A program made the position numbers and the translations under genes. From assembly GCA_044222225.1 (NCBI GenBank), contig JBGANR010000001.1, forward strand, positions 1 to 64,000: 64,000 nucleotides of DNA, in the 5' to 3' direction. The notes beneath the pieces were generated by a model. The model was not told where the DNA came from. It saw nothing but the letters and a program-made list of their open reading frames with translations, and did not search any database. Shown one piece after another: positions 47,081 to 56,585 of the stretch. The stretch is from JBGANR01 sp044222225. GTDB taxonomy: Bacteria > Actinomycetota > Actinomycetes > Mycobacteriales > Mycobacteriaceae. Positions within the stretch are counted from its first letter, which is position 1. Every line of letters begins with the position of its first letter.

Positions 47081-47377
47081 ATGGAGTTGCGATACGTGGA
47101 CAACGAGCTCGAACGCCGGTGCACCGACGAGCGTCACATGCAGCGCAAGCTCGGTGCCCAGGTGGCCAAGGCCCTGCGACTACGTCTGAACGAACTGCGG
47201 CGCGCCACTGTGCTGGACGATCTCCTGTACCTCGCCGGCAGGTGGGAGCAGCTGACTGGAGACCGTGCAGGGCAGTGGTCGGGCCGACTGACCGCGAACT
47301 GGCGGCTCATTGCCCAGCCAGATGAAGGCGCCATCACTGTCCTCATCGTCGAAATCGTCGACTACCACAAACGTTGA
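47081..47377 (+). CDS. higB: HigB/RelE-type toxin
   Basis: 98 aa. The RelE-superfamily (plasmid-maintenance 'killer') pattern is VAKALRLRLNELRRATVLDDLLYL...WSGRLTANWRLIAQP...VEIVDYHKR. These toxins cleave mRNA at the ribosome. It sits between hsdS and hsdR, upstream of its antitoxin, under a palindromic operator. Confidence 0.88.
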   Translation: MELRYVDNELERRCTDERHMQRKLGAQVAKALRLRLNELRRATVLDDLLYLAGRWEQLTGDRAGQWSGRLTANWRLIAQPDEGAITVLIVEIVDYHKR

Positions 47378-47403
47378 ACTCGTCACCAGGAAGGGAGCCC
47401 GCC

Positions 47404-48477
47404 ATGACCGCACTACCGAACTACGCTGTTTCGCCTGGCGAGCACATCCAGGAATGGCTCGACGACCAGGGGCTGAATGCAGCCGAGCTTGCGCGTCGCC
47501 TTAGCGTCACTCCCAAGCACGTGTCGGAGCTGCTCTCGGGCAAGGCTCCCTTGTCGGCGACGCTGGCGATCGGGCTCGAGCGGGTGACTGGCATTCCGGC
47601 ACGGCTGTGGAACTCCTTCGAGGCTGGGTACCGCGAAGACCTGGCTCGTCTTGCCGAAGAAGCGACTCTGGCCGCACAGTATGAACGGGCGAAGTTGTTC
47701 CCGCTGGCGTACCTGCGCAAATGGAAGTTCATCACGGCTGCTGCGCGCGACAAAGCGGGAACGGTCCGCGAGCTGTTGCCGATTCTTGGCATCGGCCACC
47801 TAGACGCCTTCGATGCCGCATGGGTGCACTCCAAGGTCGCGTATCGCAAGGCCGCGCTCGACGGTGACAAAACCTACGAACGTGCGACTTGGCTCGCGCT
47901 CGGCGAGCAGCACGCTCGGGTAGATGAACTCCCCGACTTCGACCGGGAGGGGCTCGAATCCGTCGTCGTTCACCTACGTGCGCTCACCGCGAGCACGAGT
48001 CCGGTCGCCGCGATCGCGGAAGCCGAATCGTTGCTGCGTGACGTCGGTGTCGCCTTGTGTCTGATTCCGCCGATCCCAGGGTTCGGAGTGCACGGCGCGA
48101 CCCGGTGGATCGCCGGTCGCCCGGTTGTGCAGCTTTCCGTGCGTGGCAAGAAGGACGATCAGCTGTGGTTCACGCTGTTCCACGAGCTTGGGCACGTCCT
48201 GCTGCACGACCATAAGACTGTCTTCTTGCAGGGTGCTGATGATCGTTTGGAAGCTGAGGCAGACGCCTACGCCTCCCGAACCTTTGTTCCAGATGAGTAC
48301 CGCGATCGGCTCCCTGCGAAGCGGAACATTGCGGCTGTGCGCGATCTCGCCGCTGAACTTGGTGTCGCGCCGAGCATTGTGCTGGGCCAAGCGCAGAAGC
48401 TCACCGGAGACTACGCCTGGGGGCACGAACTGAAGATCACCCTGGAATGGGGCCCAGGCGAGAAGCGGGGGGAGTGA
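47404..48477 (+). CDS. higA: HigA-type antitoxin fused to an ImmA/IrrE metallopeptidase domain
   Basis: 357 aa from ATG at 47404 (GGAAGGGA site). An XRE helix-turn-helix (LNAAELARRLSVTPKHVSELLSGK) is followed by a C-terminal ImmA/IrrE zinc-protease domain with FHELGHVLLH. As in other HigA fusions it should repress the operator and neutralise HigB; the peptidase could make antitoxin loss signal-dependent. It lies between the Type I specificity and nuclease genes and stabilises that locus. Confidence 0.9.
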   Translation: MTALPNYAVSPGEHIQEWLDDQGLNAAELARRLSVTPKHVSELLSGKAPLSATLAIGLERVTGIPARLWNSFEAGYREDLARLAEEATLAAQYERAKLFPLAYLRKWKFITAAARDKAGTVRELLPILGIGHLDAFDAAWVHSKVAYRKAALDGDKTYERATWLALGEQHARVDELPDFDREGLESVVVHLRALTASTSPVAAIAEAESLLRDVGVALCLIPPIPGFGVHGATRWIAGRPVVQLSVRGKKDDQLWFTLFHELGHVLLHDHKTVFLQGADDRLEAEADAYASRTFVPDEYRDRLPAKRNIAAVRDLAAELGVAPSIVLGQAQKLTGDYAWGHELKITLEWGPGEKRGE

Positions 48478-48479
48478 GC

Positions 48480-51416
48480 ATGCAGCGTCTCAACGAGGAG
48501 AGCTTGGAAGCCCTCATCGTCGACCAGATGGTCGATGAGGGCTGGGTTGAGGGTGCGCCGGCAGACTACGTGGCGTCGTATGCCATCGATCTCGGTGATT
48601 TCGCCGCGTTCATTGGGGCAACGCAGCCGCGCCTCGTTGCCCCGCTCGGTCTCGCGGCAGACTCGCCCACGCGTCACAAGTTCCTGTCGCGGCTACAGGG
48701 GGAGATCACCCGCCGCGGGATCGTCCACGTGCTGCGGCAGGGCGTCGACCACCTCGGACACCACGTTGACCTGTACTACCCGACGCCCGTAGAAGGGAAC
48801 GCGAAGGCAGCGACGCTATTCGACGCGAACCGGTTCGTGATCACGCGGCAGGTGCACTACAGCGTCAGCAACACCGGCGACGCCGTGGACCTCGTCGCCT
48901 TCGTCAACGGTTTGCCGGTGTTCACCTTCGAGTTGAAGAACAACATAACGAACCAGACCGTCGAAGACGCAGTGCAGCAATACCAGCGCGACCGTGACCC
49001 CCGCGAGCCGCTGTTCGCGTTCGGGCGGACAATCGCACACTTCGCACTCGACGATCAGCGCGCGCGGTTCTGCACCGACCTCAAAGGTGCGTCGTCGTGG
49101 TTCCTCCCCTTCGATCAAGGCTTCAACGACGGCGCGGGCAACCCACCGAACCCCGGCGGGGTCATGACCGACTACCTGTGGCGACGAGTGCTCGCCCCTC
49201 AAAGTCTGGCAGGGATCATCGAGAACTACGCCCAGGTCGTTGTCGAGAAGAATCCGAAGACGGGGAAGAAGGTGTCCAAGGCGATCTTCCCCCGTTATCA
49301 CCAGCTCGATGTCGTCCGCCGACTCCTCGCTGATGTCGAGGCGAACGGTGCAGGCCACCGCTACCTGATTCAGCACTCAGCCGGCAGCGGCAAGTCGAAC
49401 TCGATCGCGTGGCTGACTCACCAGCTGACGGAAGCAACGCACTACGGTCGTATCGCCTTCGACTCGATCATCGTCGTGACCGACCGCATTATCCTTGACA
49501 ACCAGCTCACCCAGACGATCAAATCGTTCCTGCAAGTGGGTTCGATCGTCGTCCACGCCGACCGATCCGGTGACCTACGGCGCGCGATCACCGCGGGCAA
49601 GAAGGTCATCATCACCACCGTGCAGAAGTTCCCCTACATCCTGGACGACATCGGCGCGGACCATCGAGACCGCACGTTCGCCATCGTCATCGACGAGGCG
49701 CATTCATCCCAAGGGTCGAAGACGTCCGCAGCCGTTTCGCACGCGCTCTCGGGTACCGACGCCAGTGAAGACGAAACCGTTGAAGACCGGATCAACCGGA
49801 TCATCGAGAGCAAGAAGCTCCTGTCGAACGCGAGCTACTTCGCGTTCACCGCCACGCCGAAGAACAAGACTCTCGAGATGTTCGGCGAACCGTTCCCCAA
49901 CCCCGAAGGTGGGATCGGGCACCGACCGTTCCACTCATACACGATGAAGCAGGCGATTCAAGAGGGCTTCATCGTCGACGTGCTCGGTAATTACACGCCG
50001 GTCGGTAGCTACTACAAGCTGATGAAGACGGTCGAGGACGATCCCGAGTTCGACGCAAAGCGGGCGTCGAAGAAGCTCCGCGCCTACGTCGAGGGCAACG
50101 AGCACGCGATCGCCCAGAAGGCCTCCATCATGATCGAGCACTTCCACACTCAGGTGGTGGCGAAGCGCAAGATCGCGGGCCAGGCCCGTGCGATGGTCGT
50201 CACCGCTTCGATCGCGCGCTGCATCGAGTACTTCCACGCGCTTCGAGATGCACTTGCTGCACGCAAGAGTCCGTACCAGGTGATCGTCGCGTTCTCCGGC
50301 GAACACGAGTACAAGGGCATCAAGGTCACCGAGGCGAGCCTGAACGGGTTCCCTTCGAACGCGATCGCCGAACATGTCAAGACCGACCCGTACCGCATTC
50401 TGGTCGTCGCGAACAAGTTCCAGACGGGCTACGACGAACCGCTCTTGCACACGATGTACGTCGACAAGACGCTCTCGGGAGTCCTGGCCGTGCAGACGCT
50501 GTCGCGGCTCAACCGGGCGCACCCCGCGAAGCACGATACCTTCGTGCTCGACTTCGCCAACGACGCCGACGAGATCCAGCGAGCGTTCGAGCCGTACTAC
50601 CGCACCACGGTGCTCGCAGAAGAGACAGACGCGAACAAACTGCACGACCTCGTCAACGACCTCGATGCGTTCGGTATCTATACGCCCGAGCAGGTCGACG
50701 AGTTCGTCACGCGCTACCTGGCCGGCGAGAGTCGCGATCTGCTCGATCCGCTGCTCGATACCAGCGTCGCTGAGTATATCGAGCTTCCCGATGAAGATGA
50801 CCAGGTGTCGTTCAAGGGAGATGCGAAGGCGTTCCTGCGGACCTACAACTTCCTGTCTACCGTCCTCCCGTACGGAAGCCGGGAATGGGAGAAGCGATCG
50901 ATCTTCCTCGACCACCTCGTGCCGAAGCTGCCAGCTCCCAAGGAGGAAGACCTCTCTGCCGGCATCCTGGAGAACATCGACCTCGAATCCTACCGTGCCG
51001 AGAAACAGAACGCGATGAGGATCGTGCTCGATGACGAAGACGGTGCCCTCGCTCCGGTCCCCGCCGCCGGTGGTGGGCATCGCGCCGACCCAGAGCTCGA
51101 GCGGCTCTCGGCGATCGTGCGGAGCTTCAACGACCATTTCGGCAATATCGAGTGGAACGATGCCGACCGTGTCGAGCGGTTCATCACGGAGGAGATCCCG
51201 AGGCTCGTGGCCGAAGACGAGGCCTACAGGAACGCACAGGCGAACGACGATCCCGTGAATGCCCGCGTCGAGAGCGACCGCGCGCTCAGTCAAGTGATGC
51301 TGCGCCTTATCGCCGACGACACCCAACTCTTCAAGGAGTTCCAGGACAACGGCAGCTTCAAACAGTGGCTCGCCGAAGTCGTATTCAAAGCGACGTATCG
51401 AAAGGGTGCTGCGTGA
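48480..51416 (+). CDS. hsdR: Type I restriction endonuclease subunit
   Basis: 978 aa from ATG at 48480. The N-terminal PD-(D/E)xK nuclease is DAVDLVAFVNGLPVFTFELKNN. The motor has SAGSGKSNSIAWL (Walker A), VIDEAHSSQGS (II), FAFTATPKN (III) and later RecA-2 motifs. It translocates and cuts DNA only as part of HsdR2M2S1, so with hsdM split this subunit should be silent. It is otherwise intact. Confidence 0.93.
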   Translation: MQRLNEESLEALIVDQMVDEGWVEGAPADYVASYAIDLGDFAAFIGATQPRLVAPLGLAADSPTRHKFLSRLQGEITRRGIVHVLRQGVDHLGHHVDLYYPTPVEGNAKAATLFDANRFVITRQVHYSVSNTGDAVDLVAFVNGLPVFTFELKNNITNQTVEDAVQQYQRDRDPREPLFAFGRTIAHFALDDQRARFCTDLKGASSWFLPFDQGFNDGAGNPPNPGGVMTDYLWRRVLAPQSLAGIIENYAQVVVEKNPKTGKKVSKAIFPRYHQLDVVRRLLADVEANGAGHRYLIQHSAGSGKSNSIAWLTHQLTEATHYGRIAFDSIIVVTDRIILDNQLTQTIKSFLQVGSIVVHADRSGDLRRAITAGKKVIITTVQKFPYILDDIGADHRDRTFAIVIDEAHSSQGSKTSAAVSHALSGTDASEDETVEDRINRIIESKKLLSNASYFAFTATPKNKTLEMFGEPFPNPEGGIGHRPFHSYTMKQAIQEGFIVDVLGNYTPVGSYYKLMKTVEDDPEFDAKRASKKLRAYVEGNEHAIAQKASIMIEHFHTQVVAKRKIAGQARAMVVTASIARCIEYFHALRDALAARKSPYQVIVAFSGEHEYKGIKVTEASLNGFPSNAIAEHVKTDPYRILVVANKFQTGYDEPLLHTMYVDKTLSGVLAVQTLSRLNRAHPAKHDTFVLDFANDADEIQRAFEPYYRTTVLAEETDANKLHDLVNDLDAFGIYTPEQVDEFVTRYLAGESRDLLDPLLDTSVAEYIELPDEDDQVSFKGDAKAFLRTYNFLSTVLPYGSREWEKRSIFLDHLVPKLPAPKEEDLSAGILENIDLESYRAEKQNAMRIVLDDEDGALAPVPAAGGGHRADPELERLSAIVRSFNDHFGNIEWNDADRVERFITEEIPRLVAEDEAYRNAQANDDPVNARVESDRALSQVMLRLIADDTQLFKEFQDNGSFKQWLAEVVFKATYRKGAA

Positions 51417-51611
51417 GGGCCTGACTCGGGTCATGCACAAGTGCTCAAGAGCCACGTTGCGATCGCCCTCAGCCGACGCGAGTGCGTGTCACCGTGTGCG
51501 TCCAGCGCGCGGGTCCAACTAATCGCGGCGGCTGCTGATCGGGCCCTGGCACTTCCGGGTGAGCGCCGGTCGGGACGCTCTCCCTGAGTCGCTGCCTGAC
51601 GGCGGCTGCGC

Positions 51612-51911
51612 TCAGGGACTCTCGTCGAGCGCCTTGAATAGCTCGACCAGCAGCGGCTCAAGTCTCTTGATCGCCCCGGCGTCGCTGAGGTCACCCTGCG
51701 CCAGCAGATCGGAATGCCGGCTCGTCGGCAGGGCCGAGACGTCGTCCTGGGTCAGGCACCGAATAACGAGCGGGTGCTCGAGGCCGCGGACGAAGCCGAC
51801 GGCCCGCTCGAATGACACCCCGCCGAGGTACATTCCTGGTCTCTTGACGATGACAGCCGCCCAGTTCTCCGGAGTCATCGAGCTCATCGGCGTGACCACA
51901 TGGTCGTCCAC
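51612..51911 (-). CDS. 99-aa 'RPGMYLG' protein paired with a Phd-like antitoxin (copy 1)
   Basis: 99 aa. The core is KRPGMYLGGVSFERAVGFVRGLEHPLV, and the C-terminus is helical (LEPLLVELFKALDES). A near-identical protein lies at 60417-60716. A Phd-like gene precedes it by 3 nt, an arrangement that suggests a toxin-antitoxin or immunity pair, but the 99-aa protein is not a known Doc/YoeB toxin. Function unknown. Confidence 0.6.
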   Translation of the reverse strand: MDDHVVTPMSSMTPENWAAVIVKRPGMYLGGVSFERAVGFVRGLEHPLVIRCLTQDDVSALPTSRHSDLLAQGDLSDAGAIKRLEPLLVELFKALDESP

Positions 51912-51914
51912 GGC

Positions 51915-52148
51915 TCAGCTCCCTTCCTGTCGCGGGCCGGAGCGGTCGTCGGGGGCGAGCAGCCGTCGGGCGCTGGCCGGGGACCGGAGCAGGTATGCGA
52001 TCTCCTGCCAGGCCGCATACTCGTCGGCGGGCAAGAGCGCGACGTTGCCCCCGTCGGTGACGATTTCGACGGCGTCGCGGTCGTCGACCATCCGCTCGAT
52101 GAGTGAGGGCAGCATCCTGCCGGCTTCGCTGGCGCTGATCGCGTGCAT
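51915..52148 (-). CDS. Phd/YefM-like antitoxin (copy 1)
   Basis: 77 aa from ATG at 52148 (GAGGAGG site). MHAISASEAGRMLPSLIERM...AVEIVTDGGNVALLPADEYAAWQE is the Phd/YefM DNA-binding N-terminal fold with the typical ADEYxxW. It should repress the pair and neutralise its partner. A second copy lies at 60720-60950. Confidence 0.8.
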   Translation of the reverse strand: MHAISASEAGRMLPSLIERMVDDRDAVEIVTDGGNVALLPADEYAAWQEIAYLLRSPASARRLLAPDDRSGPRQEGS

Positions 52149-52200
52149 GGGCCCCTCCTCATCGTGTTCGGTCCATCCGCACAGTGATGAACGAGAACTA

Positions 52201-54024
52201 TTAGCTCGCGTCTTCGTTCGGTGCCGAGGGCAGTTCGGCCGGAGAATCGCGACACACGAGCACGTCAGTGATCGGTCCGGCCGTCGTGCCTGGTTCGAGG
52301 GCGAGTATCGGTTTGTAGGAGGGGCCGCGCGATGTGTCGCCGTCCCACTCATAGACGACGGTTCGGAGGGTGTTCAGGTGGCGACCGAGGAGCACGGCCA
52401 TCGTGAATGGTCCGTGAAAGGCGAGATGTACCTCGGCACGTCCGTGGCGGGCTGACAGTTGTCGGATCCGTTGCGTGACGTTGATGCTGAGACGAGCTGC
52501 CTCGCGCGGGTCGATGCGTTCGGACCCTTCGGCCGAGAGGATCTCCACTTCGGAGAATCCTTCGGCGTCGTCATTGACAAGTCGGTCGAACGCTGTGCGA
52601 TCCGGCTCCGGTGTGAGGGTCACGAAGATCGCCACCCTTTCTGGTTTCGCTGCACCTTGCCCGCGCTCTGGGGCGACTCCCTCGGCCATCAGCCGGGTGG
52701 TGTCCGGGTCGTCTTCGGAGATCCTGGATTCCCAGGCGTTGCCCTGAACGTCCACCACCACGAGGTTGCCGAACTTGGTCTCTGGTAGCGCTGCCCCCAG
52801 AGCGAGTCCGACTGACAGGTGAGCCCCACCCGAGATGCGGATGCGCGGCGATTTTGCCGCATACACGGCGTCGCTGGTCAACGGGAGAGTTCGTCGCAGG
52901 TATTCGAGCCCCTCGGGGGAAGGGAGACGGCCGTCGCTGGGAGGTTTGATTCGGATGTGCATGTCCTCCTCATCTGCATCGCTCGCGAACGAGGCGGGAC
53001 GGCTCTGCACACGAATCGTGAAATCCCGTCCCTCTTGGCGGATTGCGGGTTTGCGTTGTTCGATGCGGTGCATGAGGAGATCGCGCACGATCTCGATCTC
53101 CCCGGACGAATCGAGCATGTTGACCTGCTTCTTGTCGGCCAGAGTGCGTGCCGGCGCGACCCTCAGGAGCCGGTCCGGGGCGTCGTAGTCGCACTTCGAG
53201 TCGCTTTCTTCCCGGGCGACAGTGTTGGCGATGCAGAGGCTGAACGCGGGATCCTCATCGAGCTGGAGTAGCCGAGGCAGTTCACGTTCGCGGACGATCT
53301 CGCTGTCGACGATGTCCTCTGTCACGATGAGGACGCCTGCAGAGAGACCGGCGGTCAGCGCCTGTTCGAGGCGGTCAGTTGTCGTTCCTGGCCGCAGGTC
53401 GGTGCGGTCCCTCCACACCACGAGCCCCGCGGCCCGAAGCAGGTTCTCTAGCGACTCCGCCTGCGACGAGCCGTCCCATTGGCGGTACGAGATGAACACG
53501 GGGCCGTCGCCTCGCACAGCGCCCGATGGCAGCGGACCCAGTGGCTCGAACCGTGAGGTGGGGACTGAGACCGACGCTGTGCGTGTCGCAGTACGGCCAA
53601 GCCGTTGGCGTCGGGCAATGAGACCGTGGAACTTGCCTGCAGCGCCAGACGAGTAGACGAGCAATGCAAGTGGGCCATCGCCGCCTTTGGCTGCCGCGCG
53701 GATGGCAGCGATGTCGATCGGACTGGGGACGGATGGAACGGGATGGCTGTGCCATTCGCCGACGTAGCCGATCGGGTCATCGGCTGCTCGTGGTGCCAGG
53801 AACTCCTCGAGGCGCTCGTTCGCGCGGACGTCGTCGCGAACATACCTGTCTGTTGTCGCCTCGCCACTGCCGATGCCCAGGGCATGGGTGACTACGACGT
53901 TACTGTCTTCTCGGTATCCGAGGAGGATGCCGCCAGCCTCCAGGGGGAGACGTCTCGCAGTCTCGGACGCGATAGCCTCCTGGGCTTCTGCATGCACATC
54001 GATGTTCGGTGATGGTCGAGTCAC
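52201..54024 (-). CDS. JAB/JAMM peptidase-TIR-SAVED fusion (CBASS effector)
   Basis: 607 aa from GTG at 54024 (GTGA overlap with cap2). Residues 1-150 are a JAB/JAMM metalloprotease: Glu29 (LEAGGILLG), His92-x-His94 and S101xxD104 (WHSHP...SPID). Residues ~175-300 are a TIR domain (VFISYRQWD...LVVWRDRTDL, candidate catalytic Glu220 in RLEQAL). Residues ~375-595 are a SAVED sensor (ISGGAHLSVGLALG, HLAFHGPF). It would bind the cyclic nucleotide signal and destroy NAD+; the JAB part corresponds to Cap3. The fusion is unusual. Confidence 0.85.
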   Translation of the reverse strand: MTRPSPNIDVHAEAQEAIASETARRLPLEAGGILLGYREDSNVVVTHALGIGSGEATTDRYVRDDVRANERLEEFLAPRAADDPIGYVGEWHSHPVPSVPSPIDIAAIRAAAKGGDGPLALLVYSSGAAGKFHGLIARRQRLGRTATRTASVSVPTSRFEPLGPLPSGAVRGDGPVFISYRQWDGSSQAESLENLLRAAGLVVWRDRTDLRPGTTTDRLEQALTAGLSAGVLIVTEDIVDSEIVRERELPRLLQLDEDPAFSLCIANTVAREESDSKCDYDAPDRLLRVAPARTLADKKQVNMLDSSGEIEIVRDLLMHRIEQRKPAIRQEGRDFTIRVQSRPASFASDADEEDMHIRIKPPSDGRLPSPEGLEYLRRTLPLTSDAVYAAKSPRIRISGGAHLSVGLALGAALPETKFGNLVVVDVQGNAWESRISEDDPDTTRLMAEGVAPERGQGAAKPERVAIFVTLTPEPDRTAFDRLVNDDAEGFSEVEILSAEGSERIDPREAARLSINVTQRIRQLSARHGRAEVHLAFHGPFTMAVLLGRHLNTLRTVVYEWDGDTSRGPSYKPILALEPGTTAGPITDVLVCRDSPAELPSAPNEDAS

Positions 54025-55493
54025 TGGGGCCTCCCTGCGGCGCTGATTGAGAGATCTCGCACTTCTCCGGCGACGTTAACGGGGCGGCCGGCGAGCAACC
54101 CGATGACGTGGCGGACCGTCGCTGCGGCTGCCTCGATCACTGCGTTTGGCGGCGTCGGGGAGACCGGGCTGCCACACCCGGCTTCGAACACTTCTGGCAC
54201 GGACTGATGCGCGCCAACGGATGTCCGAGGCAGTAGTTCCGCCCCATCGATCGGTGGCAGCAGATCGATTCGGTAGCTTTCGCCGTCGTTCTGGATCGTC
54301 GCCGAGACGATTCGCTTGGAGAGCGTCTGCGCAGTGACGTGGAGGAGTGCGGTGGTGGCGAAGTCAGCGGTGGCGTTCACCACGAGATCGTGGCTGTTGA
54401 GCAGATCGGCGGCTATGTCGCCCGAGGTGAGAGTTTCGTCTATCTGCGTGATGTCTGTGGCTGCGATGTCGCCGCGAGCGACCAGGTGCTGCTTGACCGC
54501 CTCGACCTTCGACAGTCCTATGGATTCAGGGCCGACGAGGTGACGGACGAGGTTCCCTGGCATGACGACGTCGCTGTCGATGAGCGTGAGATGGCGGATA
54601 CCGGAACGCACGAGCATGTCGGCGACGAATGAGCCGAGGGCTCCGACACCGATGACGGCGACGCGGCATCCGCGGAGTTCGGGGGCGAGAAGACCCGCGC
54701 GCGCCGTCCTGGCGGCGTCGGTGTCGGCCCCTGAGCGCAGGCGTCTAACCGCGATGCTGCCGCCGACGGTTGGCCATACTTCGAGCGTGATCGCGCCGTT
54801 GTGCAAGCCACGACGGTAGATTAGTACTACGACGTCGATCGAGTGGTTACGAACCCTACGGTCCAAGTCGACGCTGGGATTGATCCGTGCGGAGATGTCG
54901 TCCCATGTTCTTGGTGGCACGTGTACGTCGCCGAGGTCGGCGACGTATCCGAAGCGACCTTTGGTGTGCTTCGAGGACTTCGACTTCGCTGGCTTGGTGC
55001 CGCCAGCGATCCGCATCGTGTTGTTCATGGCCGGTCGAAACCGAACGAACCCGCCTGGATACCGGGTCAGGTCGTCGTAGAGGTACAGCCGTTCATCCTC
55101 AGACGGTTTGAAGTAGCGGTCGAGATCGAGGTCGGGTCGGTCACCCGGCCAGCCGGAGTCCGCTTGGTCGAACCAGGCGGCGACGTGTTCAAGGAACGCA
55201 GGAGCCTCCGTCCACCACAGGCCCTCGTGATCGTCCTCGGCGACCAGGCATAGCGAACCGTCGAGCTCTCGGTGCCAGGACCACGCGACGGAATCGGGGC
55301 TGGCCGGGGTGACGCGGGGCGGCTGGAATGGGAACCTGGAACGCAGCGTGATCAGCACGTCGGTGGTCTTGCCGGAATGAGCAACTGGGCCTCGCCATCC
55401 GGCGTCGCTTTCGGTGAAGCCTGCGCGGATCAGGCCTTCCTCGAAGTGCTGGCGTGAGTAGTCGACGTAGTCGTTGTACTCGGCAGCGGTCAC
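54021..55493 (-). CDS. CBASS Cap2: E2-E1 (ThiF) fusion
   Basis: 490 aa from GTG at 55493 (GTGA overlap with the CD-NTase). The N-terminal E2-like domain has the catalytic Cys82 (DGSLCLVAE). The E1/ThiF domain has the ATP-binding GVGALGS (residues 282-288) and the adenylating-enzyme Cys440 (EAGCGSP). Cap2 links the C-terminus of the CD-NTase to target molecules and primes it; the JAB domain of the next gene is the expected antagonist. Confidence 0.92.
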   Translation of the reverse strand: MTAAEYNDYVDYSRQHFEEGLIRAGFTESDAGWRGPVAHSGKTTDVLITLRSRFPFQPPRVTPASPDSVAWSWHRELDGSLCLVAEDDHEGLWWTEAPAFLEHVAAWFDQADSGWPGDRPDLDLDRYFKPSEDERLYLYDDLTRYPGGFVRFRPAMNNTMRIAGGTKPAKSKSSKHTKGRFGYVADLGDVHVPPRTWDDISARINPSVDLDRRVRNHSIDVVVLIYRRGLHNGAITLEVWPTVGGSIAVRRLRSGADTDAARTARAGLLAPELRGCRVAVIGVGALGSFVADMLVRSGIRHLTLIDSDVVMPGNLVRHLVGPESIGLSKVEAVKQHLVARGDIAATDITQIDETLTSGDIAADLLNSHDLVVNATADFATTALLHVTAQTLSKRIVSATIQNDGESYRIDLLPPIDGAELLPRTSVGAHQSVPEVFEAGCGSPVSPTPPNAVIEAAAATVRHVIGLLAGRPVNVAGEVRDLSISAAGRPQ

Positions 55494-56497
55494 CCGAAAG
55501 TCCTCGTCCCTGCCGGGACCACCCGCGCTCCGGCCGAGATCGCCGACTCGCGCTTCGTGCCGTTGTCGTTGAATCCTGGGGGCATCGGGAACACGCTTTC
55601 GTCATCGCCGTTCTTGCCCAGCAGCTTCTGAAAGGCCAGTGCTGCCTTGCCCTCGTCATTCTCCTCAAGCGCGCCACGTGCTGACTCCGCCGCGTCGGCG
55701 AAGCGAGTCCTCGCCGCATCCAGCTCGTCGTCGGTCGCGCGAATGCTGATCGTGTGCCCAGACAGCGTGGGGTCGTTCACCCCGACGCCGTAGCTGACGA
55801 AGCCGTCGATGATCTTGCTGACCTCGTCGAGAGCGGAAACGTAGTACTCGGCCTGATCGTTGCCCGACACCAGACCTGATGCGAACGCTTGATACGTCGC
55901 CACCTCGATGAAGAAGCCACCTGGCTTCTTAAGGCCGAGGAGGGAACGGCGGGTCTGGCGCAGCAGCTTGACCGTCGGGACATAGTAGGCGTCGTGGGCT
56001 GCGTTCATCTCGCTCGACAGGGAGGTCAGTGTCTCGGGATTGGTGCGCACCCACGTGTCCACGTCACCCTTCTGCGGGATCTCCCAAGACTCTCCGTCCC
56101 AGTGCGGACGCGCAGGGACGGCATCGACGTACAGGTCGTACTCGGGGAACGAGACCTGCAGGCTCCGGTCCTGACGCTTCGTCCTGCGATGTCCATCGGA
56201 GTCTGTGCCGAACTCCGCATGCAGGACCGTGAAGAACCGGTCGAGGATGTCCTTCGATGTGACATCGCTCGGGACATCCGGGAGCCGCACGAACACGTCG
56301 ACGTCCTTGACGCGCTTGATCGATACGTTCCGCTTGTAGGAGCCGATCAGCACGGGGCTCACGCCGTACTCGGCGAGCTTCGCGTCGGCTTCGAGTACCT
56401 CCCGTACCAGCCGATGCGCCTCGGGGGCGTTGGCCTTGTCGTGCCCGGGCTCGATCGAGCTCAGCGCATCCTTGAACTGCTGCTTGAGGTGAGCCAT
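55490..56497 (-). CDS. CD-NTase (cyclic oligonucleotide synthase of CBASS)
   Basis: 335 aa from ATG at 56497 (GGAGGG site, 5 nt). The nucleotidyltransferase motif is GSYKRNVSIKRVKDVDVFV, with catalytic Asp65/Asp67 and a third Asp at residue ~125 (YVDAVP). The C-terminus ends in Gly (GTRTFG), as expected for a Cap2 substrate. On phage infection it should make a cyclic di- or trinucleotide sensed by the SAVED domain. It is the first gene of a three-gene, GTGA-coupled operon. Confidence 0.92.
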   Translation of the reverse strand: MAHLKQQFKDALSSIEPGHDKANAPEAHRLVREVLEADAKLAEYGVSPVLIGSYKRNVSIKRVKDVDVFVRLPDVPSDVTSKDILDRFFTVLHAEFGTDSDGHRRTKRQDRSLQVSFPEYDLYVDAVPARPHWDGESWEIPQKGDVDTWVRTNPETLTSLSSEMNAAHDAYYVPTVKLLRQTRRSLLGLKKPGGFFIEVATYQAFASGLVSGNDQAEYYVSALDEVSKIIDGFVSYGVGVNDPTLSGHTISIRATDDELDAARTRFADAAESARGALEENDEGKAALAFQKLLGKNGDDESVFPMPPGFNDNGTKRESAISAGARVVPAGTRTFG

Positions 56498-56585
56498 CGG
56501 GCCCTCCGATCTGTTGTGGTCAACCTGAGTGCCTCTGAGCCTGCCGCACACCACCGACAACCCGAGATGGTGCTGGGCAAGCGGC

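Noticed and set aside
51612..51911. GyrB-like fragment because of the KRPGMYLG motif
   Set aside because: GyrB's similar RKRPGMYIG is followed by GHKL motifs that are absent here; the protein is only 99 aa with a different C-terminus.
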